Assembly: GCA_000467715.1 (NCBI GenBank) | Contig: AJFK01000724.1 | Span: 62,001 to 126,000, forward strand | Source of the DNA: Hysterium pulicare CBS 123377 | Taxonomy: Eukaryota; Ascomycota; Dothideomycetes; Hysteriales; Hysteriaceae | Length of the DNA stretch: 64,000 nucleotides | Direction of reading: 5' to 3' | Shown here: in pieces, positions 33,601 through 46,382 of the stretch | Numbering within the stretch: position 1 is the stretch's first letter | Layout: each line of letters starts with the position of its first letter | Translations under genes and position numbers: made by a program | Notes under the pieces: generated by a model | Databases searched by the model: none | Seen by the model: the letters and a program-made list of their open reading frames with translations, nothing else | Told to the model about the DNA's origin: nothing

Positions 33601-34658
33601 TTTGTCGGCCTGTCCAGCATACCAACGTTGTGCACTATATCGCCTTCATCTTCATCATCACTGGGTTCAATGTCTTGGAGTAGACGTAGCCTTTCGTTCT
33701 TCTGCTTGGAGTGCCTTTGGTATGCGACATGGCCGGTAATCGCGACGCATAAAAGTCCAATGAACACCGAGTAAACGATAATAACGGCGAACGAGAGGCA
33801 AGGTAAAAGCCCAACATAACATTCCTTGGCTTCCGAAACCTCAGGAAGCTCGGCGCATGATCCCGCACAATCTAGACATGCGCAACGATAGTTTTCATCC
33901 GTGGTATTACAACTGTAGACGGTTTTGTTCATTGCATCCATGTCCGGAAAGTCGGTCGCATTCGGTCGAGGAAAATTCATTTGAAACGGGCTGCCGAGGA
34001 ACTTCTTATCACCAAGAAATTTGAGAAACCGGGTGTAATTCTTCGCGCCACCGCCGATGAAGTCCATTGCATTTCCATTTGTAGCCCCGAATTTGACATC
34101 CTTGCAACTGTTGTAAAATTCCGATCCATACTCGTTGGACACTAAGTGGTCAAGTTCGGTAACGATGTATTTGTCTCCTTTGGCTTTCGCGCTCGTAACA
34201 TTGATGAATAAGGATTGGTCCGGCGAACAGGTGAAGGTACAGAAGAGATTGAAGAAGTTCTCTTGACATGCTGGGCATCCTCTTATGATATTTCCCGCTC
34301 GCTGTAAATTTGTTTGTAGAGTGTCAAGCTAGGCAACAGTCAGCATATGAGTTCTTGCGTTTCGGGTGAACCCATCATTTACCTGTTCCTCTTCACAGCA
34401 GACGTCCGAGTCTGACCAACTGTCACCGCAGATATCTATAAGTTTCTCCTTGACTGCAGCATCCGGTTTCTTTGCCAAACCATTGTCTGGACATGGTAGC
34501 TGTGGTCCGAAGAAGCTGTCGCTCCCACAGTGCCCTCTAATGGCACAGCGACCCTTCTCATGTTTGTTCGTCCAATCCGTATCACCTACAACTAGCCCAG
34601 GCAGGAGACTGAACAGCACTGCCGTTGTAGCTCTCCATCCTCCCCTCGCAATCTTCAT
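30691..34658 (-). CDS. NCR1: Niemann-Pick C1 (NPC1/NCR1-like) sterol transporter
   Basis: Three exons: 34383-34658, 30860-34328 and 30691-30797, about 1283 residues, matching yeast and human NPC1 length. A signal peptide (LFSLLPGLVVG) is followed by the Cys-rich luminal NPC1-N domain (GRCAIRGHCGS, ICGDSWSDSDVCC). After the first transmembrane helix (SFAVIIVYSVFIGLLCVAIT) comes a luminal loop and the sterol-sensing domain around residues 600-780 (IAEVIPFLVLAVGVDNIFLI, RMGPSILLSATTETAAFALG). A second RND-type membrane half follows. The last exon adds an acidic tail beginning YVDPESDGG, common in fungal homologs. It acts in the vacuole membrane, passing sterol from Npc2 to the bilayer. The gene symbol is given by analogy with yeast NCR1. 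Confidence 0.95.
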
Positions 34659-35398
34659 CCCTGCTTGTTATGGCTGGTTTGCCAGGGTGGTTGCCGTAAA
34701 TAGGCAGACGCTGAGGTAGTCGAGGACGGCAAGGTGGTCAAAGGTAGCTGCTCTACAGATATAAGCACATAGAGATCGTATAGTAAATGGTGATGGTAAG
34801 AACGACGTGTCGATGATGGTCGGAGCTGTCCAGATGCTCTTGAGAGGTCCCGAGGTGGCTGGAGTTTGCTCCGTTGGGCTTCAGTGTTGTTCAAAAGAGA
34901 GGCTATGGAAATGTCGGCGCAATCGAAAGACGAAGAAGTATCTTACGATGGAAGATGTGCAACGTGTGTGAATGAAGCTTGTGGTGGAGTTGTTTGCATG
35001 GTGTACCGGCACGCAGTTCGCTGTTGCTTGCTGCGCCACCAAAGCTCAGGAACAGCTCGTCTAGCGCATGACGTAAACCGGTGTGGCACGTGGCGGACAT
35101 CAATTTCCCCGCATGAAGCCCGCATCATGACTGTCACAAACATCTATACCTAGGTATGTAAAGCAACTCAGCCCTAATGTGCAAACGCTTTTTATTGACT
35201 CCAACCGTGTAGAACTCGTCTATTAACATTCATTCGTGCGTATGACATGCGATCCTTATGCAGAATCATGACTGCAAATCGTACACGTCGCATACGCCTA
35301 GTGGTATCAAATAAAGACCCATGGAAGATATTCATCCGTCGTGTATCATGACCCAAAGCCCATCCCTCACCCCATCCAATGCTAACACCAACCATCAT
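34659..35398. other. intergenic, no gene seen
   Basis: Upstream region of the NPC1 gene and 3' flank of the importin gene (both minus strand). Frames of 60-95 codons on both strands overlap each other and match nothing known. Confidence 0.4.
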
Positions 35399-38300
35399 CT
35401 ACTTTTGCAGATACTTAACAAGCTCAACCAGTTGCCCTCTCGTCTCATCATCTAGCTGTTCTTCGGGAGGGCCCAGCACTTTCTCGAAAATGGGCATCAA
35501 TCTGGGCGTGAGCTGCTGCACGGTGGACTCATTTGCCTGATCTGTATGCAATTATGTTAGCAAACAAGCGTATTTGAAAACGGGTATGCGAACGGTGCAG
35601 AAGTAGACATTAGGTGTGAGAACTTACAAAGCTTAACAATCATCTGAAAAATGGGCTTATTCTCCTCATGGTCTTCCCTTAGAGGTAAGAGGTCCACAAG
35701 TCTCGGTAGGACATCCGATATGGGAATCTTGTCAGGATGTTTGGAAATCATCCGGCTAACACAACCAGCGGTGTTGTCCAGCAGACGAGCTTGGTCTTGA
35801 GCATCAAGTAGTGGCTCAAGTTTCTGGAAAATGGTAGGGTAAGATTTGAGAATTTCTTGTTCGTTGGTCGACCTCTCGCAAAGGAGACCGAGGCCGTAGA
35901 CGGCATTCGACTTCGTTTCCGGATCTTCGTCCGTAAGGCGGTGAACAAGAAGTTTGAGCAAGCCGGAGGTATACGGTGCGCAAGCCTCAGCCATGTTTCC
36001 AACACACTCAGCAATCGATCCTACGGCCGCACTACGTTCGGTTGATTCCTGGCTACTTGCATATTTCAAGATAGGCTTTTCGAACATCTTCCACAGTTCT
36101 CCAAAGCTTGGGCCGAGGGCAACGGATAAACATGTGACAACTTCCAGAGCAGTTTCGATCACAAGCCAGTCATACTCTGACGACTCTTCCAAAATATCTT
36201 CTTCGGTATCATCACCGAGATCCTGCTGGCAAGGATGTCGTTTGGTGATAATAGAAAGAAGTTCCTGTGCCATCTGAGGGACAACGGTCCCCTCTTGTGT
36301 CATCAAAATGGCCGGACCGCAGAGTTTAAGCGTCGCAGAGATATCACGATTGATGTCCGTGACCGTTCCCCTAATTCAAACCAATTAGTTTAGTTCACAA
36401 CATTAGATATTGTGAAGAAGGGGTCGAAGAGACATGAGATCAGAAACAGATTCGCTTTCGCATCAACCGCACTTTGTGCGTCTGAGTGAGCTGGGATTAA
36501 CGAAGTTGGGTCATCCTTGTGCCTCGAGGGAGATGATAGGAAAAAGATTCAACGTACCGGTCCATCTCATCTTGCCACACAGACATTGTTGCTGTCATGA
36601 TAAGACTGCCTAATTGTTTGAGGTCATTGGTCGGTTCCACTTGAAGAGGTAGACCTGGCTTCCATTTCCCCATTCCTTCGCCCTCCGCCAGTCCCCAGAG
36701 ACAAGCATAAGTCCGCCAAAGTGTTCCAAGAGCAGCTTTTCGAATACCTTCGTAGGAGTGCTCGACAAGCTCCAATGTTTTCTTGACGGTGTCCTCCAAG
36801 TATGGAAGATATTGACGTCGAGTGTGCGTTATGATGTCTCCGATGACTTCGGCGGCAATTTCCTTCTCCATTGCTACAGCAGTAACTGCTCCAATGTCAT
36901 CCCAATCATCGTCATCATCGTCGCCCATTTCTGCCTCATCAAGATTGTCAGCGTCATTAGAAGCAGCCGCAACTTTTATTTTTCTACCCTCCACCACAAC
37001 CTCTGTGCCCACCAGATCCTTAGCGTCTTCGCCGAGTTGAACCTCGAGATCCGTTTCGTCTTGGTCAAGACAGTCGTGAAGACCCTTCACTGCGCCTGCT
37101 AGGTATGGAGCAAACTTCTCTTCATAGACCTTGGCCATCGTGCTCCAGAGAATGTAACTCGTCTCGCGCAGCCTTGGGTGATCCAGATGCAAGGCTTCTT
37201 CGGATGCCTCCATGAGAGGTCGAACGTATTGCTGGAATGGTTCTCCACCGACTGCTGATGCTATCTTGCCCATGGAGTCACAGACAACACCTCGAAGATC
37301 GAGATCATCCTGGCTGTCCTTAATTGTGACGTACGGGGCAAGTGCATGCATCGTCTGTTCAAAGTATGGCAAGAACGCCTTCTCGGATGCAGACGCAATT
37401 GAACCAACTGCGCCAATGGCAGCGCCTTTGCACTTGAAGTCCTGATGATGGAACAATGTGCTGAACCGGGGTACTAGCTCTCCGACGTACTTCGCAGCAT
37501 CTTCAGGCTCCAGACCTTCGATCAGGGAATCAATTGCGTGGCAACTACCTCGAATAATCTGCAAAGTACGCTCGTCATTTGCTTGATTGGAATTGATCGC
37601 GAGGTCGAAGTTTTTAACCATTGCTGGAATGAGTCGTGCGTGTTCTTTGCCCATGTCCTCGGCCAGGTCATCTGCTAATCGAGCCACGCCATTCAGGGCT
37701 GCAGAGCGAACTTTGATCTCGGGGTCGTCTAGGAGATGCAGTACCATAGGAAGAATCTCGTGGAGCTGAGTAGCGATGAAATCCGGAGCGCCTTCCACGC
37801 ACATACCAAGAGCGAGAATGCCCGCTTGGCGATAGTCGGGATTCTGCGAAGTGACAAAGGGCCCGATAGCTTTCAATAATGGTATGACGACCTGACTCGG
37901 AGGAAGGCTTGATGCAAGAATATCGAGCAAGCCTAAAGCTGACCTGGCTGGTGTGATGTCCTCCTCTTCACTGGAAAGATCACCCAACTCCGTGACAATT
38001 TGCAGGGCTTTGATAGTAAGCTCTTCGCCAATCCTTAAGCCTTGCACCTTCAACTTTCTGTAGCGGACGCATTGCATCAGAAAAGCAAGGGCTTGTGAGC
38101 GGTAGTCGTCGTCAACAGAATTAGTGCCTGCAAGTTCGATCATAAATCTAACCAGATCGCCGAAGTGCTTCTGCAAGAGGGCGGATTCGCATCCAAGCAA
38201 TGTTTGAAAGACTTCGAATGCTTGTAAAGCATGGTCTTCATCACCTTCTTGTACAGTAGATTTCAAAACATTGACCATGTTGGGAATACAGTCCTGGAAC

Positions 38301-38960
38301 AACTTTAGAGCCTTTGGGTCCTCGTCAGGATCCAGTAGCATGGCAAGCCGACTTAGTGCCAGCATCGTGTTCACTCTCACTTCTGAACTTTCCGGGTCTT
38401 GGATCGTGGAGCTGAACAGCTTGTATAGGTCGTTGATGTTTCCCGGAAACTGATCTCCTACAGATTCGAGGATCGTGTAGATTATATATATTCCAACCTC
38501 CCGATGCCGAGCAGTCTGACTTGTGGATGCCTGTTGAAGATAACCAGGCAGGTCGGCCCATTCTCCGTCTTCGAAGTCGATGCTGGCAATTTCGGCAACC
38601 ACACGGGCGACTGAATGCCGAGTGAGGGTGACATTTTCGCTAAGAGTGGCTTGAAATAGTTGATTCCTCAAAGCAGCTTTCTGATCCGCAGGGAGAGATT
38701 GCCAGTGCTTGCTGACCAGTTTCCTAGCCTCGACTGCGGCCAATTGTCTAAGCTCAGGCTTGGGGTGACTCGAGACGATCTGTAGAAGGGCATTCAAGGA
38801 TCCCGGAGATGTGTAGTAAGTCTTATTGAGGGCTGTCGTGGCAGACTTTACGCGCTCAGTGTCCGCTAAAATACGTCAACTCATGAGAAGGCGGAATGTT
38901 GAGTCTCTACTCACGTTGTAGCAAGCTCTCGAGGAGCTGGACAAATTGTTGTTCATCCAT
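35399..38960 (-). CDS. KAP123: importin-beta family karyopherin (Kap123/importin-4-like)
   Basis: Four exons: 38915-38960, 36558-38865, 35628-36370 and 35399-35541, about 1079 residues, typical for Kap123 (about 1,100). The whole protein is a chain of HEAT repeats (for example HHQDFKCKGAAIGAVGSIAS, DPEIKVRSAALNGVARLADD, DEDPETKSNAVYGLGLLCER). An importin-N-like segment occupies the first 80 residues (PELRQLAAVEARKLVSKHW). An acidic loop in the middle (EMGDDDDDDWDDIGAV, near residue 650) is also seen in Kap123 relatives. The protein carries ribosomal proteins and histones H3/H4 into the nucleus with Ran-GTP control. The intron of 187 nt at 36371-36557 is long for this genome, but flanking phases and family alignment agree. 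The symbol is by analogy with yeast. Confidence 0.92.
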
Positions 38961-40132
38961 AACGGAATCTCAACGTGCAAAACTAGAAAGAAAACAAACG
39001 TAACCAAACTGTTATGAAGAAAAGCTCGTGGGAAAGTGCAAATCAGCAGTGGGGTTGATGGGAATTTTTTTTGAAGCGAATCGAGGGAAGGCGGTGAGGA
39101 GAACTGCCGCCCCATCTTCACCCTGGAGCGGACTAGGTCTAATTCAACGCCATTCACCTTCAAGCTCCTGGAATATAGTATTGTACCTTTCATGCATGCT
39201 GTACCTAGTGAGACTCCACCACGTTAGTGATGATTTGCCAGCGCCGAAGAAGGCATCAAAAGTGCATGAGGCCTGGACTAAGCCAGCCCGTCTTGGCGAA
39301 GAGCCGGAAGCTTGCAACTATACATACCTCATCCACAATAGGTTGCATAACTTATGATGTTAGAGCAAGCCAGACCTCCGCTCAGGCCATAGTACCCTAA
39401 GGTAGTATCTTTTGAGAACATATTATGGATGAAAATGCTATTTGCAAGCCTCTACTGAGTTCAAACGGGTTCTGTAGCCTCGAATTCAGTCAGTCGAGCT
39501 GGGGTCCGGCCATCCATAACGGAATAACATAAACATGGATGAGAATCGGCGGAGCGGTATCACAACAGGGCATAACCCTCCGTAATAGCCAATCCACAGA
39601 GTAGCTTGGTGGGAAGTGAAAGAATGTGTGGAATCATGTCCATCAGCTAAGAACAACAGTCTGCCACAGAGAAGCAGTCATAAATGCAGTTGCTTTTCAG
39701 ACGTATCAGTGTGGCGGCAAGGTCTTGTTTGCAATAGAACAGGAGATATTGGTGGTTGACTGAGAGTGAATGGTGGGAGACTGGTTGAGAAGACGGTGGC
39801 AGCACGTGATGCCAAGATCAAACCTTGAGCGCGCTAAGCTTTAGCGTGGAAGCTCAAAATGTCGTGAAAACGAAGATAGACTGCAATTCACAGCAAACCC
39901 ATTACTCTCTCCTCTCCCATACCCTCTACAAAGGAGCCCATCTTGACTTCCTCTTGATCATCTCCACTCTTGATACCCCACACCGCCCTCATCTCACTCA
40001 CTGTCGTCTAGGAATCCAAATTCGACATCTTCATTTCGCACCACCGGTATTCTCCATGGCAGCCGTACGTTCACCGCGCTCATTAACCCCAGCTTACATC
40101 GAACCGCGTGCTAGTCTGGGTATACTGACAAA
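38961..40132. other. intergenic, divergent promoter region
   Basis: Lies between the importin gene (-) and the DUF2433 gene (+). Contains the poly-T tract near 39065 and short unmatched frames. An upstream frame at 39825-40295 overlaps the first exon in another phase and is rejected. Confidence 0.4.
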
Positions 40133-42375
40133 ATGCAGCAACCGCCCACTCAACCGCGCCCTTACAACGCTCCAAGCTATCTCCCCAACGGTGGAGCTCC
40201 CTCTGGTCCCGTGCCTGGAGCCCAGCCACTTCTACCCAATCAAGGCCGAGTCATACATACGGGAAGCGCACGAGTTCTGTGCATTGCCGATGTGAGAGGT
40301 ACGTGTTGGAAATTCATATCTTTCTCCAGTTTCAAAAGGCTCACCACGTCTCCAGGCAACCTCCAGTCACTCAATCAACTCGCGGCGGACGCTCGAGCGA
40401 ACTACATCATACACACGGGTGATTTTGGTTTCTATGACGATCGCTCCTTAGACCGGATCGCTGAGAAGTACGCTTCTCATCTGACCTATCCTTAGATAGT
40501 TGCGAGATCAAGCACTGACTTAACCTTCTTAGGACTCTCAAACACGTTGCGCAGTACTCTCCTCTTCTGAGCGATGCCACAAAGCGTTCTATTGCCGCCG
40601 CTCCCCCACAGCCTCCAATCAAAGAGCGATTCGCTAGAGAGCATCTCCCTCTATCAGAACTTCCGCTCTTCCTGAACAAGACTTATACACTTAATGTGCC
40701 CGTTTACACAGTATGGGGAGCATGTGAAGATGTACAGGTTCTGGAGAAGCTCCGGTCTGGCGAGTATAAGATCGACAATCTTCACATCATTGATGAAGCG
40801 CACGCACGATTGCTCGATGTTGGTGGCGTCAAGCTCCGTCTGCTTGGTCTCGGTGGTGCTGTGGTCATGCACAAGCTATTCGACAATGGCGAGGGCAGGA
40901 CTACCATTGCTGGTGGTCAAGGAACCATGTGGACTACCCTATTACAGATGGGCGAACTAGTAGATACGGCAAATCGCGTTTACGATCCCACCGAAACTCG
41001 TATCTTCGTCACCCACGCTTCACCTGCCCGCGAAGGGCTTCTAAATCAGCTGTCCGTCACATTAAAGGCAGACTTCTCGATATCCGCCGGTCTCCATTTC
41101 CGCTACGGTAGCTCATATAACGAATTCAGCGTGAACCCAACGCTCGATCACTATCGCGGGAAGCTTGCTGCCTCAAAGGCGTCGTTCAATGATGTCTGGG
41201 ACACTGTCAAGTCTGAGGTCGAGCCCGCGGTCGCCGATAGCGAGTCCCAACAACGTTTACTGCAATTGGCCATCGACATCGTCAACAAGATGCCTGCAGT
41301 TGCCAATGGAGGTAATCCTTTCGGTGGGCCAGCTCCTGGTGTTGCAAGCGGTCAGGTAGATGAGAGCGCATTCAAAAACATGTGGAACTTCAACTTGGCG
41401 GATGCAGCTTACGGCTGGCTGGTTCTAGATGTTGATAACGGCAGGATTGGCACGGAGATGCGAGCCCAAGGTTTCAACTTCGCTCATCGTGGCGGCAAAG
41501 CTCCCCTCCAAGGACAGGGACAAGCACCGGCAGCCCCAGCTACAAGCACAAACGCTCCAACCGGCGGTAATCTCCCTACTTCAGGAGCACAGTCATCTCC
41601 AGCGCAGATTCGAACGCCAGCTGCTCCTACTAGTGCACCACAACGGCAGGCCGCACCAACTCCTCCTGCCCAGCAGATGAAACCTGCAACAGCACAGCCA
41701 GCACGAACAGGACCATCACCTGTCCCCGCAACACCAAAAGAACCCATTAAACCTGCAACACCACAACCGGCTGCCTCAACGGCCGGGAACACTCCAGCGA
41801 ATGCCGCCGCTGAAAAGGCTATTCCGAGCGAGGTGAAGCCGAATGGGACGGCAGCACCGGAAAAGGGACCTTCAAGCCCGGCTCCAAAAGACCAACCTGC
41901 AGGAACCAAAGATAGCAAAGCTCTCTTCATCGTGAATGTCAAGGATGAAGAAGAAGCTCGTGGTCTTCTCCATGAAGAAGACAAACCAAAGTGCGAAAAG
42001 ATTGAGAAGCAGAAGCACTACTTCATCGCATCCTTCGCCACGCCTGCTGATATGCAAGCTGCTTTCGGCCGCGTATCCCAGGACTTCAAGAATTCTGCCA
42101 AGCCGGACAGGCCTAGTGTTAAGATCTACAGGGACCCGTCATCGAACCCTAGATACGGCGCAGGCAACTGGCAAAGTAGTAGTAGGGGAGGCATGCAGAG
42201 TGGTGGCTACCGTAGCGGTGGGGCGAGTGATAGTGAAGGTGGCCGTGGAGGTAGGGGAGGATACCGCGGACGAGGCGATCGTGGAGGAAGCCAACGAGGC
42301 CGAGGACGCGGACGTGGCTTCGGTCGTGGTGGACAAGGCGAAGGCGCTCCAGCATCGACCGGCGGCGAGTCGTAA
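40133..42375 (+). CDS. DUF2433 phosphoesterase-like protein with RGG tail
   Basis: Three exons: 40133-40298, 40356-40467 and 40533-42375, about 706 residues. The N-terminal half is a calcineurin-like phosphoesterase fold: ARVLCIADVRGNLQSLNQLA gives the first metal site (D-x-R-G in place of the usual D-x-H-G), IIHTGDFGFYDD the GD motif, VWGACEDVQVLEKL stands where GNHD lies, and ETRIFVTHASP plus SAGLHFRYGSS carry later His residues. This matches fungal DUF2433 proteins. The middle (about residues 360-540) is a Pro/Ala/Thr-rich linker. A small folded block (KALFIVNVKDEEEARGLLHE) precedes an RGG tail (GGRGGRGGYRGRGDRGG). Enzyme activity is uncertain, because two usual metal ligands look altered. 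The first intron (57 nt) is a multiple of three with no stop. Confidence 0.87.
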
Positions 42376-43169
42376 ACGACATCCCGGTACCCTTCCAATG
42401 CGATACCCACCACCCTTGTCCTACTACATCCGGGTCTTCTTTTTCATTGCCTTGGGTTTCATCTCTCATAGCTAGCGAGGTGTGCGGTCCAATCCTGTTA
42501 TTTCCTTTCATATTGTTCTCTGCAGATGGTATCACACTACACAACTACACCTTCTACTCGGAGTTGAGTTAGCGTTTCGACGAGACCGGTGGTTTAGGCC
42601 TTTCACCCTGAGCTAGATATCAGGTTCCGGCCTTGGCGAGTATTGTTTCTTCTCCCTTTCCTTCTTGTTTCATCCCGAAACCACTTCTTCATAGAAGGTA
42701 CTGGTTCCCGGATCCAGCAGTTGTAGTCCTAAGCGGCACAGCACTGTATAAGCTGGGTAGGCACTTCGCCCTGGCGCGGGGGTTATGTGAGGCACCATAT
42801 GTATTTTAATGCAATGAAAAGTCTTGAAAGATAAGATAAATATATCGGTATTGAAATGTTATGCCCTAACAAATGTTGATCCGACCAACGGCCGACAGTG
42901 TAACGCTATAGTTTCTAGCTACTCCTCGTAAGCTTTGAACTTTTCCGTATAAGCTCACTTTGATATCATTTTCGATAGACTGTCCGGTCTCAGAAGCTAC
43001 TCTCACAATGGGTGTAAAAAGTCATTCAATGCAAACTTCAATTATCCGGGACATTCAACAATTGCAGGCTATGCGAACGACAAGCTCAGCTTCCGCTGGG
43101 GCTGAATATTCACTAGAACTATATTACCCAGGTCCTAAGCAAAGAATTACACCCAGTGTTCGTATGTAT
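42376..43169. other. intergenic between convergent genes
   Basis: 3' flanks of the DUF2433 gene and the first kinase gene. A 76-codon frame at 42960-43190 overlaps the kinase end and is not supported. Confidence 0.4.
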
Positions 43170-45440
43170 TTACCTTGTTATCGTCTCTGATAGGATTTCC
43201 GCTGCCAAGGGGTCACTATCAGACCCGTCTTCAGAAACAGAGAGCGTGTCCAAATAGCAGCACTGCCCACAGAAAGGATTCGAAGGGTCTTGAGAGTGAT
43301 CATGTTCACTCGCAATCATATTATACAAGTTTTCGGCCCGAATCCTTTCTTCTGGCCTTCTTCTCAACATTTGCGAAACCCAATACAAGATCTCGTTATC
43401 AGAGTTCTCCGGTTCTTCGTTACGGAGCGCTTTGGCCCATGCCGTGGTTGAGGTCAGGTTTTGATAGAACCGGTAATTCTCGCCTCTGTCTTTTAGGAAC
43501 TTCCGCATATCGTCAATGGTGCGTTGCTTGATCACAGTGAACATCTCGAGGAATACGCAGCCCAGTGACCAGATGTCGGTGGAGCTGTTACGAGGCTCGT
43601 ATAGGGCAACCTCTGGAGCGCAATACACTAGGCTCTTCGCGGTATCCTCGGTTGTCGTGCTTCTTGTCAGGCTTTCCCAGTCCAGAGAGATTCCGAAATC
43701 GGTGAGATAGATGTTGCTTCCCTTAATGAGGATGTTTTCAGGCTTGATGTCGCGATGTCGTATCTTGGTCTCGTGGAGGTAATATAACGCTCCGGCAAGG
43801 CAGCCGAAAAAGCTTCGAAGTAGGGGTATGTTGGCAATGGAGTAGAAAGTTGTGAGATTGCAATCAGCCGCTGGGGCCATGATGATGCCAAAATATTTAG
43901 GATCTGTATAACTCCCAATCTGCAAAGCATTAGCAAAGGAAACTGACATCATGCGTGAAGTTAATAATACCAGCTCAACACAATGGACATGGTGAATTTT
44001 GCGCAAGATCTGCAGTTCGTTAACAAAACTCTCGAGATCTCTCTTTCGAGTCCGATTGCCTCTTCGGAACTTTTTGCGGGCGAATTCCCTTCGACTGAAA
44101 GTACTATAAACTTTGTCAACAACCCCAAAACCGCCGGCACCCAGCTTTTCGCGGACTTCATAAGGGAAGATTTCTTCTTCTGTGAAATGCACGTGACGCT
44201 TTTCACTATTCTCAAGGTCAACCGCCTTCGTTAGGACAAGCTGCTGCTTTTCGAGGAATTGTTCCCTAAACGAGTTGCCGAGTGTGTGCGGCAGAGAAGA
44301 TTTCGTGAAAGGAAACCAGAGGTCATTAATGCCTTGACCAAGTATATCATCAAGGAGTTGTAATTGATCAATGATGCGGAGGACAATGTAAAGTCTGGGA
44401 ACCTGACTCCAAGTAGCTCTATTGCTGTCGTAAAGTAATCGGGAGATCTGCTGACAGTCGAAATCGGTAAATTCATCCTCACAAATGCCACAAAAGTAAT
44501 CCACGAGCTTTGTCTTGGGCGTCGATATAGCCAAAGCAGTAAAATCGGCTTCGATAGTAGACTGTCCATTCGGTGCATCTTGAATCGAGGTGTATTGGGT
44601 TCCGATAACATTTGCTGACCACGATGTTTGGGAAAGTGTTTTGTCTTCTAGTCGACCTGGGATTTGGCTGGGACTTGTTGGTGCGATCATGGGCGGGTGC
44701 TGGCTCACATTGGCGGTTGGTTTTCGAAGGTACGACATTTGGTGTATGTTTATGCGATAGCCTCGTTTCGGGTGATATTCTTGAGACGCCATCTCATGCG
44801 CCTTTGTTACATCAAAGAGTTCAGTTGGTAGAGATGTAGGGAGTGTAAACTTCCGAAGTGGGCCAAGGCGGTACAATTCTGTCAGGTGAACAGCAACTAT
44901 ACAATCGACGCCGCTGTTGTACCAATTGACTTTTGTATCCAGGAGGTGGAAGACTCTGGTTGAAAAGTGTTTCGGTACTTCCGATGAGCACATCTTGAAG
45001 ATCGAATTTGATGTCCATCTGTCGACTTCTGCGATATTGGCAATGTATTCAGAAACCTGCTCTGGAGATGGAGCCCATTTGATAACGTCTAGAGTCCGAG
45101 GTCCACCAACACTTTTGAGGAACTGGAAATCCCCCTTCGTCATCTCAACGAAGCTTTCAGCTAGTTGGCCCACTGAAAACAGAGGCATTAGCATGGTGAT
45201 GAAATACACTTATTAATAAAAAAAAAAGGTGCAGTTACTTTCGACTCTAGCCTCCTGGTCGGGGATGGAAGAACCGGAGGGGTTATATTGAAGCTTTTCA
45301 AAGAGAGTAGCATGCTCCTGAGCCCATTTAAGCACACGTGCAGAGCCCTCAGCAAGGCAAAAATCTACGATCTTCGCAGCCTTCCGGATCTGTTTCCAAC
45401 CCGGCATTGGCGTATCAAGACGATGTTTAAGTATATTCAT
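43170..45440 (-). CDS. serine/threonine protein kinase, fungal type
   Basis: Three exons: 45239-45440, 43971-45172 and 43170-43919, about 717 residues. The N-terminal 370 residues have no known domain but are helical. The kinase domain begins with the Gly loop LGAGGFGVVDKVY, followed by the ATP-binding Lys in EFARKKFRRG, HRDIKPENILI as catalytic loop, LTDFGISLDW as the Mg-binding DFG motif, and YCAPEVALYEP as APE, then DIWSLGCVFLEM. All catalytic residues are present, so it should be active. An intron at 43920-43970 (51 nt, GTATTA...TTTGCAG) lies in the N-lobe between HHVHCVEL and IGSYTDPKYF; it is a multiple of three and stop-free. Substrate and pathway are unknown. The related kinase at 46383 is divergently placed. 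Confidence 0.88.
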
Positions 45441-46382
45441 GACCTGTGAAAATGCCGACTCCCTGTACTGAACTCAGCTTTTGTACAATTTCTTTTGCTA
45501 GCTAATAGCCACGATTCGTACCCAAGGTAAGTTATAAGAGCGATTTCGGCCAGTTCCCATGATTCTGGACCCCAAGGATCATCACTTGTGGCTAGTATAG
45601 TCTTTAGCAAATGTTACAAAATATGTAACCGTGGAGATAAAATACCTTTACGAACCTTGAGCTCGATGGCGTCGGACGTATATATGGAACGTAGTATCGA
45701 CATGTTTCTAGCGCGCTGCAGGCAATAGCAATTCGGAATATACATGAAATAACGTAGTGCTCGGATTATTGGACCACTTCATCGGGCAGAAAAGCCAAGG
45801 TGCCGATTCGATATCAAGACTTAGGTCGTGGTTATCCAACATATGGGATGAAGGTTCGGAGGATACAAGGCTGAGTAGACACGAGGCCTCATTATTCCGG
45901 ACAATCGTGGCTCGCAGCGTCAACGAATGATACCCATGGTGCATGGCAAAAAGGAAATATGGTTTTTTTTACCAGATAATTGCATGAAGAGGAAAAACTT
46001 CAGATGACGTATGATTGGCTATGATCAGAATAGAGAAATAAAACCACGATCTAGAACAAAATTCATATAATGAGAAAGAACTTCTCGTTTCCGACACGGT
46101 TTGCCATGCCTGAAGCACAGTGCAGTGCTCCCCGGGATAGTGGCTGAGCAGGAATGAGGCTGCGCAGGAAAGGTTAGTGTGGGGAAACGCTGCAGGTGAT
46201 CTGTCAGCGGGGACGCTCAAAATGAAGCAGAACTTTCCAGGCTGAGAACTTGTGAGCACCGCGGGCCTGCTATGACCCTCATGTGTCTGAATAGACGTGA
46301 ATGAGTTTGGTGCAGTCTCTCGCGTCCGGCAAAAGGCTTTGGTACATGGTCTCAGGGACCGTGCTTTTGGAAGTTCCCGGGA
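45441..46382. other. intergenic between divergent kinase genes
   Basis: Shared upstream region of two kinase genes. Short frames only; the 185-codon antisense frame at 45969-46526 overlaps the second kinase start and has no support. Confidence 0.45.

Noticed and set aside
41484-41984. A 166-codon antisense frame
   Set aside because: It is the shadow of the Pro/Ala/Thr-rich linker of the DUF2433 gene on the other strand.
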